DNA from: Wansuia hejianensis
GTDB taxonomy: Bacteria; Bacillota; Clostridia; Lachnospirales; Lachnospiraceae
Reading direction: 5' to 3'
Length of the DNA stretch: 64,000 nt
Assembly (NCBI RefSeq): GCF_014337215.1
Contig: NZ_CP060635.1
Coordinates: 1,625,501-1,689,500 of the forward strand
Part shown: positions 41,873-51,026 of the stretch, piece after piece
Numbering within the stretch: position 1 is the stretch's first letter
How the letters are laid out: every line of letters begins with the position of its first letter
The notes under the pieces: generated by a model
Database searches by the model: none
What the model was told of the DNA's origin: nothing
What the model saw: the letters and a program-made list of their open reading frames with translations, nothing else
Made by a program: the position numbers and the translations under genes

Positions 41873-42667
41873 TTACATTTCTCTTGCTTTCTTCACACAG
41901 GCTTTTGCGGCCTCAAACACAGCGCTGCGCAGCCCCCGTTCCTCCAGCACGCGAACCGCTTCAATTGTCGTCCCGCCCGGCGAACATACCATATCCTTCA
42001 GAACTCCCGGATGCTTCCCGGTCTCCAGCACCATTTTTGCGCTGCCCAGCACAGACTGCGCTGCAAATTCATAGGCCTGTGCCCTGGGCATACCGTCCGC
42101 CACCGCCGCGTCAGCCAGAGCCTCGATAAACAGGAACACATACGCCGGCGAACTGCCGCTGACGCCGACCACCACGTCGATCATTGGTTCCGGTACCACC
42201 TGTGTCTTGCCGAAGCTCTGGAATATCTTCTCAACCTCTGCCAATTCCTCCGGCTTCACAAATTCATTCGGACACAGCGCAGTCATCCCTTCCCCGACCA
42301 GGGCCGGAGTATTCGGCATCGTCCGAACCAGCTTCGTAGGCTTCCCAAACGTGGCGTCCAGCCATTTCAGCGTCTTGCCCGGCGCCAGTGTCACCACTAT
42401 TGTCCCCGGCCTGATGGCATCCGATATTTCTTCTATCACTTCTTCCATATAAACCGGCTTAACTGCCAGAATCAGCACATCCGATTCTGCCGCTGCCTGC
42501 CGGTTATCCGCAGCAGCCCGAATCCCCAGCTCCTTCCCGATCTTATCCAGTGTCTTTTCCGATTTTGCCGATGCAATCAGATCCGCCCTGGCGACCAGCC
42601 CTTTCTTCACGATACCGCTTATCATGGCAGTCGCCATATTCCCGCAGCCGACAAACCCTATCTTCAT
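41873..42667 (-). CDS. proC: Pyrroline-5-carboxylate reductase
   Basis: 264 residues. The N-terminal Rossmann motif GFVGCGNMA binds NADPH; the C-terminal domain has GVSGSSPAYVFLFIEALADAAVADGMPR, the family signature that forms the active site, and SPGGTTIEA near the end. It performs the last step of proline synthesis. The ATG follows AGGAGGTATTCAG. It is monocistronic; proB and proA are not in the window. Confidence 0.97.
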   Translation of the reverse strand: MKIGFVGCGNMATAMISGIVKKGLVARADLIASAKSEKTLDKIGKELGIRAAADNRQAAAESDVLILAVKPVYMEEVIEEISDAIRPGTIVVTLAPGKTLKWLDATFGKPTKLVRTMPNTPALVGEGMTALCPNEFVKPEELAEVEKIFQSFGKTQVVPEPMIDVVVGVSGSSPAYVFLFIEALADAAVADGMPRAQAYEFAAQSVLGSAKMVLETGKHPGVLKDMVCSPGGTTIEAVRVLEERGLRSAVFEAAKACVKKAREM

Positions 42668-42785
42668 CTGAATACCTCCTGTGAACTTCCCTGTACATTT
42701 ACAGCTCTTTTCATACTATTATAATTCATTCCACCCGATTTTCAAGCATATTCAGGTTTGCCACTGCAAAGTGCCGGCCTGAGGC

Positions 42786-43724
42786 TTACTGCCCCGCTGC
42801 TATCTGTGCAAACATTCCGGCAATATCTTTGCATCCTTCCTGTATGAACTGTATCGCCCTGGACGGATGCACTCTTCCCTGTCCAGTCAGCAGGTAGGGA
42901 AGTTCGTATCCCCATCGGACTCCCGCTTCCTTCATTGGAATCAGATGCTTTTCTATGAATTCCAGAATCGGAAGCTCCTGTAGCTGTTTATCCTTCAGGT
43001 ATCCCACCAGCATTTCCATAGAACAGTTGCCGGCCCCCCTTCCCATTCCATCACAAGTTGCGTCTGCAAATCCTGCCCCGCAGCGAATCGCTTCTATCGT
43101 ATTCGCAAAGGCAAGCTGCTGATTGTTATGGGCGTGAACTCCCAGTCGTTTTCCCTTTTTCTCTGCATATCCGAGATACAGGGCGGACAGGTTCCGGATC
43201 TGTTCCGGATAGAAGGCTCCAAAGCTGTCCACCAGGTAAATCACATCTGCAGGACTGTCACAGAGTTTCCCGAGGAATTCATGGATCACCGCTTCTGTGT
43301 CACTCGATACCGCCATGATATTAACAGAGGTCTCATAGCCCTTTTCATGACAGTCCTCAAGCAGCTCTAAAGCTTCGGGAATTGTGGAGCTGTAAGTTGC
43401 AATCCGTATCATATCAATTACGCTGTCTTTGCGCGCCAGTATGCTGCTCGGCTCTGTTCTTCCCACATCCGCCATCACAGATATTTTCATCTTGGATGAA
43501 TTGTCTCCTACAACCTGGCGGATATCTTCTTCACGGCAGAATTTCCATTTTCCGAAATCTTTCCGATTGAACTGTTTTTCCGACGCCTTATATCCAAATT
43601 CCATATAATCAACGCCGGCCTCTAAATTTGTCTGATACAGATCCCGCACTAATTCATCGCTGAAAAAGAATCGGTTCACCAGTCCTCCGTCTCGTAATGT
43701 ACAGTCTAAAATCTCGGGTTTCAT
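42786..43724 (-). CDS. HMGL-like (pyruvate carboxyltransferase family) aldolase
   Basis: 312 residues from MKPEILDCTLRDGG, after AAAGGAGGAAAAAATA. The DCTLRDGG start supplies the catalytic Arg-Asp pair and metal ligand, GVHAHNNQQLA the His-x-His metal ligands, and GMGRGAGN the C-terminal loop. Family members split or join acyl units next to a carboxylate, such as 4-hydroxy-2-oxovalerate aldolase, HMG-CoA lyase and isopropylmalate synthase. It is shorter than isopropylmalate synthases and lacks their regulatory domain. No aldehyde dehydrogenase partner is adjacent. It follows a small peptide gene and a terminator, 174 bases away, so attenuation is possible. The reaction is not known. Confidence 0.85.
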   Translation of the reverse strand: MKPEILDCTLRDGGLVNRFFFSDELVRDLYQTNLEAGVDYMEFGYKASEKQFNRKDFGKWKFCREEDIRQVVGDNSSKMKISVMADVGRTEPSSILARKDSVIDMIRIATYSSTIPEALELLEDCHEKGYETSVNIMAVSSDTEAVIHEFLGKLCDSPADVIYLVDSFGAFYPEQIRNLSALYLGYAEKKGKRLGVHAHNNQQLAFANTIEAIRCGAGFADATCDGMGRGAGNCSMEMLVGYLKDKQLQELPILEFIEKHLIPMKEAGVRWGYELPYLLTGQGRVHPSRAIQFIQEGCKDIAGMFAQIAAGQ

Positions 43725-43835
43725 TATTTTTTCCTCCTTTTCTTTTTTCTGCCGCATTCCTGCACCGCCTATTATTTCGCGTCCGGCAGAGGATGCGCCT
43801 TGTGTTTCTGGAAATCCTTCCGTTCACAGACATAC

Positions 43836-43872
43836 AAAAAGGCCGATGCCTGCTGGATGCAAGCATCGACCC
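43836..43872 (-). terminator. Hairpin with T tract between peptide gene and aldolase gene
   Basis: GGTCGATGC (43872-43864) pairs with GCATCGGCC (43849-43841, one wobble), followed by TTTTTG on the minus strand. It lies 26 bases after the 38-codon frame. It can end the peptide transcript or act as an attenuator for the aldolase gene. Confidence 0.8.
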
Positions 43873-43897
43873 ATATGATTCTTCTTCTCTGTCTGAT

Positions 43898-44014
43898 TTA
43901 TAAACAGTTTGGAATTCTCAGGATCTGCGCACCGCAACAAGCCGGTACAAATTCTTTGCGCCAGCCGTAAAAATAAAAGTATGCAGATGTTAAACTGAGA
44001 TTTCTGTTAGACAT
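43898..44014 (-). CDS. 38-residue peptide, possible leader peptide or small secreted/modified peptide
   Basis: The frame begins MSNRNLSLTSAYFYFYGW and ends in a Cys-containing tail, with cysteines at 26, 27 and 37. The ATG is eight bases from AAGAGGG, under a perfect promoter (44071-44043) and before a terminator. The run YFYFYGW at residues 12-18 is rich in aromatic residues, as in attenuator leader peptides for aromatic amino acid genes, but the next gene is an HMGL-like aldolase, so the fit is uncertain. A signal-like hydrophobic core is absent. I do not recognise the peptide. Alternatives are a regulatory leader, a short bioactive peptide or a membrane-active peptide. Confidence 0.6.
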   Translation of the reverse strand: MSNRNLSLTSAYFYFYGWRKEFVPACCGAQILRIPNCL

Positions 44015-44042
44015 AATCGTGTCCCTCTTAACTGTTTTCTGT

Positions 44043-44071
44043 ATTATATGATTTTTCATATCATTTGTCAA
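44043..44071 (-). promoter_or_regulatory. Perfect promoter with overlapping dyad for the peptide gene
   Basis: TTGACA (44071-44066), 17 bases, TATAAT (44048-44043). The dyad ATATGA-N4-TCATAT (44046-44061) overlaps the -10 box and spacer, a typical repressor position. Confidence 0.88.
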
Positions 44072-44138
44072 TGAGCATTTTCATTTCTTAGCTGTAAGCC
44101 TCTGTTGCCTGCTTAACCTGCTGACACGCCTCACCATC

Positions 44139-45182
44139 TCAGCCCGCTGACAGCCGCGCCACTGACCGGTGAAATAATTTTTCAAAAACCAGGCCATAGA
44201 CAGCGCCTATTGCATTATTAAGCATCCTGAAAAAAACCGCTCCCGGAAGCCCCAGGATTCCCACTGCGATTGACATAGCCCCCAGCGAATTAAAGACCGC
44301 CTGCCATCCGTAGCTCACGGAAAGGCCCACTCCGATGCCCCCGATGATTCCGATGCAGGAATAAACTGTTTCAGGAAAAAAGCTATAGATGATGAGAAAA
44401 AGAAGCCCCCCGGCAATGTTACCGGGAATTCTGCCTTTCACCCGCTTTTTCAAGTCTGTGTCAAAGGGCACCATCACCGACATGGCGGCAATCCCCGTCC
44501 ACATCGCCCTCGGCAGGCGCAGCGCTCCAGCCAGTAAAAGCACAGAGGCGACTCCGAGAGTGACCGTCAGCTGCCATCTCGTCCTGGTGGACGCGGGATC
44601 AAACTCCTGCAGCAGACTCCGGAAATCTCTCTTATACACCTGGTTCCGGTGATTCCTGCAATATACCAGCACCGTCAGCACGGCGCCGGCACCTATTCCC
44701 GCCAGCCGCATGAGATATGCACGTCCGGTCACATCATACCCATATAACAGCAAATAGCCCAACACCAATGTAGACTGATTAGACATGACAACATTGTGGC
44801 ATCCCAGAAATGTCAGCCCGAAAATGCACAGAACATGCACCAGAAACTCCCCGAACAGCCCGCTCGCGTTCGCAAGCTTCGGCCCGAACGCCAGTATCCC
44901 GAAGATCAAAATCAGCGAAACCGCCCCATGGGACGTCCGTATCCCCAGATCCGCATTCCGGAATACCATAACGCACAGCAGAACCACCACGCCCACAATG
45001 CTGTTCTCTCCTCCGAAAACAGTGCTGAAAGCGATCACAAAAGCCATACAGAAGGCAAGCGTGATCACTATCTTCAGCAGATAGATAAGCGTATGGCGCA
45101 GTTTTTCCCGGCGGCTCTCCGCATGTCTGATTAAGTTTTTCGATCCAGCCTGATTTAGCTGAAGTTCCTGATAAAATGTCAT
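44139..45182 (-). CDS. FUSC/aromatic acid exporter-like membrane protein
   Basis: 347 residues from the ATG nine bases after AGGAGG; a TTG two codons upstream is an alternative. Two blocks of about five membrane segments each are separated by a cytoplasmic stretch (about 165-205), as in FUSC/YccS/aromatic-acid-exporter proteins. The repeated half 'RLPRAMWTGIAAMSVMVPFD' is the family hallmark. Family members export aromatic acids or fusaric acid. It has its own consensus promoter. The following genes encode the 38-residue peptide and an aldolase; a shared aromatic-compound theme is speculative. Confidence 0.8.
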   Translation of the reverse strand: MTFYQELQLNQAGSKNLIRHAESRREKLRHTLIYLLKIVITLAFCMAFVIAFSTVFGGENSIVGVVVLLCVMVFRNADLGIRTSHGAVSLILIFGILAFGPKLANASGLFGEFLVHVLCIFGLTFLGCHNVVMSNQSTLVLGYLLLYGYDVTGRAYLMRLAGIGAGAVLTVLVYCRNHRNQVYKRDFRSLLQEFDPASTRTRWQLTVTLGVASVLLLAGALRLPRAMWTGIAAMSVMVPFDTDLKKRVKGRIPGNIAGGLLFLIIYSFFPETVYSCIGIIGGIGVGLSVSYGWQAVFNSLGAMSIAVGILGLPGAVFFRMLNNAIGAVYGLVFEKLFHRSVARLSAG

Positions 45183-45221
45183 ATACAAATACCTCCTTCA
45201 TCATTTCCAGATCAGGGAGGC

Positions 45222-45250
45222 ATTATACCCTTAACCGCGGCAATTGTCAA
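45222..45250 (-). promoter_or_regulatory. Consensus promoter of the FUSC-like gene
   Basis: TTGACA (45250-45245), 17-base spacer, TATAAT (45227-45222), giving a leader of about 30 bases that carries AGGAGG. Confidence 0.88.
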
Positions 45251-45319
45251 TTGTATCAGACGGCAGCCGTCTATTCCCGGCCTTTGGCCGCTGCCGGCCA
45301 CAGAATGAACAGTAAACAA

Positions 45320-47185
45320 TCACTTCTTTCCAGGCCCCGGCGTCCCATTGGCATAATCCTGCTGAAAACAGGTTCTGTACCAGACAAGGAACATATAGAT
45401 CGTCCAGATCTTCCTGCTGGTGTCCTCTTTCTGATGGTAATGGCGGTCAAGAATTTTTACCAGCTCGCCGGTATTGAAATATTTCGCGGCAGCGTCGGAG
45501 GTGAATTCTTTTTTTACAATGTTATAATATTTCTCTTCCCGCAGCCACACACGGATCGGCACCGGAAATCCCAGCTTCGGCTTCTCCGCCGTCGCCGTGG
45601 GCAGATGGCGTTCCGCCGCCTTGCGCATGGCGTATTTTGTGGTACCATTGGCAACTCTCAGTTTTCTCGGGACCGTCGCCGCAACCCTGAAGACTTCCTT
45701 ATCCAGGAAGGGAACACGCAGCTCCAGGGAATTCGCCATACTCATGCGGTCCGCTTTCAGCAGGATATCCCCCACCATCCAGAGATTAATATCCAGATAC
45801 TGCATTTTCGTCACATCATCGTAATCCTTTACACGGTCATAGAACGGCCTGCAGGTCCGGCTGGGGTCTGTGGCCAGCTCGGGACGCTTCAGCAGCCGCT
45901 TTTTCTCCTTCTGATTATACATGGACGCATTGCCGATAAATACTTCCTCCAGAGGCTTTGACGCCCGGATCAGGAAATCCCTGCCGCGGAAATGCGGCAG
46001 GTGGGACATCAGCGCCCCCACCGCACGGCGTATAAAAAGCGGAACAATCTTCTGATATTTAGAGTTGGAATCCGGCATGTGGTAAATCCGGTATCCTCCG
46101 AACAGCTCGTCCGCGCCTTCTCCGGAAAGCACCACCTTCACCTGCTCGCTGGCCAGCCTGGACACAAAATACAGAGCGATACAGGCCGGGTCTGCCAGCG
46201 GCTGATCCATAAAATACTGCACGCCTGACAGCGCATTCCAGAATTCATCAGCCGTTATCAGGTGCTTGTAGTGATCCAGCTGCTTTTCCTTCGCCACTCC
46301 CTCGGCCCAGCTGGTCTCATTATAACGCTCGTCTTCCCCGAATCCTACCGTAAAGGCCTTCTGCCCTGAAAAGTAGGAAGCCACCCAGCTGGAATCTACC
46401 CCGCTGGACAGAAAGCAGCCCACTTCCACGTCGCTGATCTTATGGGCTTCTACGGAATTCTCAAACACCTTCTCAATTTTGTCAACCGCTTCCTCTTCCG
46501 TCATGGATTCATCGGGATGGAACCTGGGCTCCCAGTACCTGTGGATGCTGACCTCCCCATTCCGGTACCAGAGGTAATGTGCTGGCAGCAGGCATTGAAT
46601 CCCCTGGTAAAAAGTCTCCGGCGGAACCACATACTGGAAAGACAGGTAGTTGTCCAGCGCATGCTCGTTAAATTTCTTCTCAAAGCCCGGGAATGCCAGC
46701 AGGCTTTTGATCTCAGAACCGTACACAAAATGGCCGTTCACATTCATATAATGCATCGGCTTGATCCCAAAGAAATCCCTCACCAGAAACACGGAACCGT
46801 CTTTTTTATTATAGATCGCAAATCCAAACATGCCTCTCAGACGGTCCAGCATCTTCTCGCCCCACTCTTCAAACCCATGGACCAGCACCTCTGAATCCGT
46901 TTTCGTATAGAACGTGTGGCCTTTTTCTATCAGCTCCTCCCGCAGTTCCTGGTAGTTATAGATTTCCCCGTTAAAATTCAGGACCAGCGTCCTGTCCTCA
47001 TTATAAACAGGCTGGTCACCGGCCTGAAGGTCGATGATGCTCAGCCTGCGAAATCCCATATTAATTTTGTCGTCCCGATAAAATCCGTCGCTGTCCGGGC
47101 CTCTGTGGGTAATCAGCTCTGTCATCCTCCGGATGACGTCCCCGTCATTCTCAAACGTACCTGTAAATCCGCAAATTCCGCACAT
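45320..47185 (-). CDS. asnB: Glutamine-hydrolysing asparagine synthetase B
   Basis: 621 residues. Cys2 in MCGICGFTG is the glutaminase nucleophile; RGPDSDG and LNFNGEIYNYQELR follow. The synthetase domain has SSGVDSSWVA (PP-loop) near 265 and GEGADELFGGYRIY near 360. It makes asparagine from aspartate with glutamine and ATP. The length is normal for the Bacillus AsnB type. It has a good promoter that overlaps the end of the pseudouridine synthase gene region. Confidence 0.96.
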   Translation of the reverse strand: MCGICGFTGTFENDGDVIRRMTELITHRGPDSDGFYRDDKINMGFRRLSIIDLQAGDQPVYNEDRTLVLNFNGEIYNYQELREELIEKGHTFYTKTDSEVLVHGFEEWGEKMLDRLRGMFGFAIYNKKDGSVFLVRDFFGIKPMHYMNVNGHFVYGSEIKSLLAFPGFEKKFNEHALDNYLSFQYVVPPETFYQGIQCLLPAHYLWYRNGEVSIHRYWEPRFHPDESMTEEEAVDKIEKVFENSVEAHKISDVEVGCFLSSGVDSSWVASYFSGQKAFTVGFGEDERYNETSWAEGVAKEKQLDHYKHLITADEFWNALSGVQYFMDQPLADPACIALYFVSRLASEQVKVVLSGEGADELFGGYRIYHMPDSNSKYQKIVPLFIRRAVGALMSHLPHFRGRDFLIRASKPLEEVFIGNASMYNQKEKKRLLKRPELATDPSRTCRPFYDRVKDYDDVTKMQYLDINLWMVGDILLKADRMSMANSLELRVPFLDKEVFRVAATVPRKLRVANGTTKYAMRKAAERHLPTATAEKPKLGFPVPIRVWLREEKYYNIVKKEFTSDAAAKYFNTGELVKILDRHYHQKEDTSRKIWTIYMFLVWYRTCFQQDYANGTPGPGKK

Positions 47186-47227
47186 ATCGTATCCTCTGCA
47201 TTCCTCAATTTGTTATCTGATTTCTCT

Positions 47228-47256
47228 ATATTAGTATAACAAATCTGATTTGTCAA
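47228..47256 (-). promoter_or_regulatory. Promoter of asnB
   Basis: TTGACA (47256-47251), 17-base spacer, TAATAT (47233-47228). It lies between the stop codon of the RluA-type gene and asnB. Confidence 0.75.
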
Positions 47257-47261
47257 ATACG

Positions 47262-48173
47262 TCATATCGGACAAAACTTGCGGCACCATTCCGGAAGAGG
47301 CGCTTCAATCAACAGGCGTTTTCCGGTAAATGGCTGCGACAGTTCCAGTTTCCAGGCGTGCAGAGAAGCGCAGCCGGGATCATCGGCACTGCTATTCCCT
47401 GTTCCATAGAGAGGATCACCCACCAGGGGATGGCCTGCGGAAGCCATGTGCACTCTGATCTGGTGGGTTCTTCCATGCTCGATCTGTACCTGCACCAACG
47501 ACTGGCCGTCTTCCTCCTCTACCACCTGATACCAGGTCTTCGCGCTCTTTCCGGCACCGTCCGTCCTCATCTTCATGAGGCTTTCGCCATTCCGGGCGAT
47601 GGGTTTCTCAATACAGCCTCTGGAAGGGCGAAGCTTCCCTTCTACCAGGGCGAGATACGTTTTCTTCATAATCCCCCTTTCCCTCTGACGGGCCAGAAGG
47701 GCCGCAGCCTCCGCATTCTTTGCGAACACCACGATGCCGGAAGTGTCCTTATCCAGCCGGCCGATGATGCGCACCGTCCAGTTCTCCCTCCGTTCCCGTC
47801 CATAGGCGGCCGCCTGGTTGGCCAGCGTATCCTGATAATGCCCGTGGGAGGGATGGCACACAAGGCCGGAAGGCTTGCGCACAATCAGGAGGTCAGCGTC
47901 TTCATAGAGAATATAGAGCTTTTGCCGGCCGGAATCCGTCTCCAGCTGTAACGCATCTTTCCCACAGGATTCCAGCAGGATTTCCAGGTACTCGCCCTCG
48001 CGCAGCCGTTTGGTGACCCTCTGCCTCACATCGTCCACACGAATTCCATCCTCCCGGAATTTCAGTCGGCTGATCTGCTTTTTTGAAAATTCCAGGTTTT
48101 TCTTTAAGTATTGTTCAACAGTCAGGTTTTCATCCTTTTTTTCTATCCGAATCCGTAATATCCGATCTCCCAT
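47262..48173 (-). CDS. RluA-family pseudouridine synthase
   Basis: 303 residues. An N-terminal S4 RNA-binding domain (LEFSKKQISRLKFREDGIRVDD) is followed by the catalytic domain, with the nucleophile Asp in GRLDKDTSGIVVFAK, and HGRTHQIRVHMASAGHPLVGDPLYG, the family's second signature. It modifies uridines in rRNA or tRNA; the exact target (RluD-, RluC- or YhcT-like) cannot be told. It follows the BceB-like permease gene by five bases, perhaps on the same transcript. Confidence 0.93.
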   Translation of the reverse strand: MGDRILRIRIEKKDENLTVEQYLKKNLEFSKKQISRLKFREDGIRVDDVRQRVTKRLREGEYLEILLESCGKDALQLETDSGRQKLYILYEDADLLIVRKPSGLVCHPSHGHYQDTLANQAAAYGRERRENWTVRIIGRLDKDTSGIVVFAKNAEAAALLARQRERGIMKKTYLALVEGKLRPSRGCIEKPIARNGESLMKMRTDGAGKSAKTWYQVVEEEDGQSLVQVQIEHGRTHQIRVHMASAGHPLVGDPLYGTGNSSADDPGCASLHAWKLELSQPFTGKRLLIEAPLPEWCRKFCPI

Positions 48174-48178
48174 AGCTT

Positions 48179-50161
48179 TTATTTATCCTTTATGATTCTG
48201 TAATACATTTTCGCAGTCACACCATACACCGCCACATAAAATACTGCAAACACCAGATAGCAGACCACATTGCAGCCCAGGAACAACGGCACATTCACCA
48301 TGTTCAGCAGCGCCAGGACGCGGGAAACTGACGGAAATGCAAAGGCCATGTGAATCCCTGCCATAATCAGCGGCAGGAAAAACACTGTCAGGATCTGGGA
48401 ACGGATGGACCGTTTCGTCTCCGCCTGGTCCATGCCCACCTTCTGCATGATCTCAAAGCGTTCCTTATCCTCATATCCCTCTGAAATCTGCTTGTAATAG
48501 ATAATCAGGATCGTCGCCATGATGAACAGGGCGCCCAGGAACACGCCTATGAAAAAAAGGCTCCCATACATTTCAATAAAATTCTGCCTGCTGTCGTACC
48601 GGCAGCCCACGTTACCGCTCAGGCCCGCTTCCGTCCAGGCCTTCTGCAGCTTGCCGTAAAGGGCGCTGGCCTGCTGCTCCTCCCCGCCCATGTCAAAGGC
48701 ATAGTAATCGTTATAATAAACCTGAGTTTCCTGCCCATCCTTCGACGCCCGGAACAACCCTGAGACAGCCTGCAGATCTTTTACCACTACAAAATAGCTG
48801 CTGGCGATATCAGAAGCCGCCAGATTATTGCCCTCAAACTCTTTCAGCTGTTTCTTTATGCGAAAGGTGCTGCCGAACACCTGAAACTGCGCATTCGGAT
48901 ATTCCTCCCCGTTGGAATAAAACAGCACTTCGCCGTCTTCCAGGGTTTCATCCGTTCCATTTATCCTGTTATAATCCTCCAGCGAGACAAAAAACAGATT
49001 CCGTAGCTGGTTGACCTGACTCAGTAGATTCTCGCCGCTGCCCCCTCCGGACAGAAATTCCCCTCCCTGCTCCAGGACGCTGAAGCTCAGGCTGGAATAA
49101 GAAACCAGGTTCTCAGGCACCACCTCTTCCTGCTGCAGAAGCCCGTCCATCCAGGCTCTCAGCTCTGCCGTCTGGCCGTCCTCAGGCCTGTTGCTGCTGG
49201 CGCAGATTTCCCGCGGAAAACGCTCCCTGATGATCCCATTCATACCCATCCACATGGACAGGGTGGCCGCCACCATGACCAGAGTCATTGTGGACAGAAT
49301 ACATACGTTAGCGAGCCCGCAGGCATTCTGCTTCATCCGGTAAATCATACCGGAAATGCTGGTGAAATGCCTGGCCTGGTAATAATAGCCCTTATTTTTC
49401 CTGAGAATCTTCAGAAACGCGATGCTGCCGGCCATGAAGGTCAGGTACGTTCCCAGGATCACCAGCACAACCGCCACGAAGAACAGGCTCAGCGCCGCCA
49501 CCGGATTCGTCGTCGTCACTGATATATAATAACCCAGCGCAAGACAGCCGAGTCCCAGCAGCGCCACTAACCATTTTGCCTTCGGCTCCTTCTCGCCTAC
49601 ATTTCCGCCCCTCAGCAGTTCTATGGGCTTAGAAAGATGAATCTGGCGGATTGAATTCAAAAAGATCAGCAGAAAAATAATTCCGAACAGGCAAAGCACG
49701 GATAACACCGGGTCCACAGATATCCGGAAGTCCACAGGGATTTCCTCCCCGATCAGCCGGAGAATCGCCAGGAACATCAGCCGGTCCAGCAGGATTCCCA
49801 GAACGAAGCCCGCCGCCAGGCTGATGGCTGCCACATCGGCTGTCTCCCAGAACACCACCCTGCCCAGATGTTTCTTCTCCATTCCCAGAATATTGTAAAG
49901 CCCGAACTCCTTTTTCCTCCTCTTCATGAGAAAGCTGTTGGTATAGAACAGGAAGATTACCGCAAAAATCGCTGTAATATTCACCGCCAGACCCAGCACC
50001 GCACGCACGGTTCCCGACCCGAAGCCTTCATTCCCGGCCAGCGAATGGATCAGGTAGTACATGGCGACCGTCACTGTACAGGTCAGAATATACGGGAAAT
50101 ACATTTTCTTATTTTTTTTGATGTTCGACCAGGCAAGCTGGAAATAGAAAAACTTACTCAT
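48179..50161 (-). CDS. BceB-like FtsX-family ABC permease
   Basis: 660 residues, matching BceB-type permeases (about 640-670). There are about ten membrane segments, with one at the N-terminus (MYFPYILTCTVTVAMYYLI), FtsX-type blocks, and a large extracellular domain of about 200 residues between the seventh and eighth segments (about 310-520). Such permeases remove peptide antibiotics from their lipid targets and form a sensory complex with the kinase. The ATG lies inside the end of the ATPase gene (eight-base overlap), with a GGTGG site. Confidence 0.92.
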   Translation of the reverse strand: MSKFFYFQLAWSNIKKNKKMYFPYILTCTVTVAMYYLIHSLAGNEGFGSGTVRAVLGLAVNITAIFAVIFLFYTNSFLMKRRKKEFGLYNILGMEKKHLGRVVFWETADVAAISLAAGFVLGILLDRLMFLAILRLIGEEIPVDFRISVDPVLSVLCLFGIIFLLIFLNSIRQIHLSKPIELLRGGNVGEKEPKAKWLVALLGLGCLALGYYISVTTTNPVAALSLFFVAVVLVILGTYLTFMAGSIAFLKILRKNKGYYYQARHFTSISGMIYRMKQNACGLANVCILSTMTLVMVAATLSMWMGMNGIIRERFPREICASSNRPEDGQTAELRAWMDGLLQQEEVVPENLVSYSSLSFSVLEQGGEFLSGGGSGENLLSQVNQLRNLFFVSLEDYNRINGTDETLEDGEVLFYSNGEEYPNAQFQVFGSTFRIKKQLKEFEGNNLAASDIASSYFVVVKDLQAVSGLFRASKDGQETQVYYNDYYAFDMGGEEQQASALYGKLQKAWTEAGLSGNVGCRYDSRQNFIEMYGSLFFIGVFLGALFIMATILIIYYKQISEGYEDKERFEIMQKVGMDQAETKRSIRSQILTVFFLPLIMAGIHMAFAFPSVSRVLALLNMVNVPLFLGCNVVCYLVFAVFYVAVYGVTAKMYYRIIKDK

Positions 50162-50921
50162 GCTTACCACCGCCTGTCGCCAGTAATGTGAGTGTGTATG
50201 AGATTTTCTGATACATCTCTTCCTGAGAATGTTCTCCCCGGTATAACTGATGGAAGACCTCCCCGTCTTTGATGAACAGCACCCGTTTGGCGCTGCTGGC
50301 CGCCATAATGCTGTGGGTTACCATCAATATCGTCTGCCCCTCCCCGTTAATCTGCCGGAACAGCTGAAGCAGCTCATCGGCAGAACGGGAGTCCAGCGCG
50401 CCTGTGGGCTCGTCGGCCAGCACCAGCTCGGGAGCGGTGATCAAGGCCCGCGCCACCGCCGTCCGCTGCTTCTGCCCGCCGGACACCTCATAGGGATATT
50501 TCCCCAGGATATCCTGAATCGCCAGCTTTCTGGCAATCGGCTGAAGCCTCACGCTCATCTCCTCATATTTCTTCCCCTGAAGCACCAGAGGCAGAAATAT
50601 ATTATCCTGTATGGAAAATGTGTCCAGCAGGTTGAAATCCTGAAATACGAAGCCCAGGTGATCCCTGCGGAAAGCGGAAATTTCCTTTTCACTGATGGAA
50701 ACAATGCTTTTCCCGTTCAGCAGCACCTCTCCGCTGGTGGGCTTATCCAGTGCGGCCAGTATATTCAGCAGCGTTGTCTTGCCCGAACCCGACTCTCCCA
50801 TGATCGCCACATATTCCCCTTCTTCCACTGAAAAAGAAACGTTGGCAAGAGCCTGCACATGATTCCCACCAAAACGGGTGGTATAGATTTTTTTCAGATT
50901 GTTGACTTCCAGTATTGACAT
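50154..50921 (-). CDS. BceA-like ABC transporter ATPase
   Basis: 255 residues from MSILEVNNLKKIYTTRFGG, after AAGGAGGTACTTGAA. Walker A GESGSGKTT, signature VSGGQKQRTAVARALI and Walker B LVLADEPTGALD place it in the MacB/LolD-type group that works with FtsX-like permeases. The following permease gene overlaps it by eight bases. The BceR-type operator and two-component genes are directly upstream. A role in resistance to cell-wall-directed peptides is family inference. Confidence 0.94.
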   Translation of the reverse strand: MSILEVNNLKKIYTTRFGGNHVQALANVSFSVEEGEYVAIMGESGSGKTTLLNILAALDKPTSGEVLLNGKSIVSISEKEISAFRRDHLGFVFQDFNLLDTFSIQDNIFLPLVLQGKKYEEMSVRLQPIARKLAIQDILGKYPYEVSGGQKQRTAVARALITAPELVLADEPTGALDSRSADELLQLFRQINGEGQTILMVTHSIMAASSAKRVLFIKDGEVFHQLYRGEHSQEEMYQKISYTLTLLATGGGKHE

Positions 50922-51012
50922 TTCAAGTACCTCCTTAATTCTCAACACCACCCATTTTAAAGAAAAGGAGAAATGTCTGCCATCGATTCAGCTTACATTT
51001 CCCCCGATTTCC

Positions 51013-51026
51013 TTACATTTTTGTAA
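51013..51026. promoter_or_regulatory. BceR-type operator upstream of the BceAB-like genes
   Basis: TTACA-TTTT-TGTAA, flanked by further pairing (CCTTACA...TGTAAGG). It matches the published TNACA-N4-TGTAA box of BceR-like regulators and lies between the kinase stop codon and the ATPase gene, about 90 bases before its start. Confidence 0.78.
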
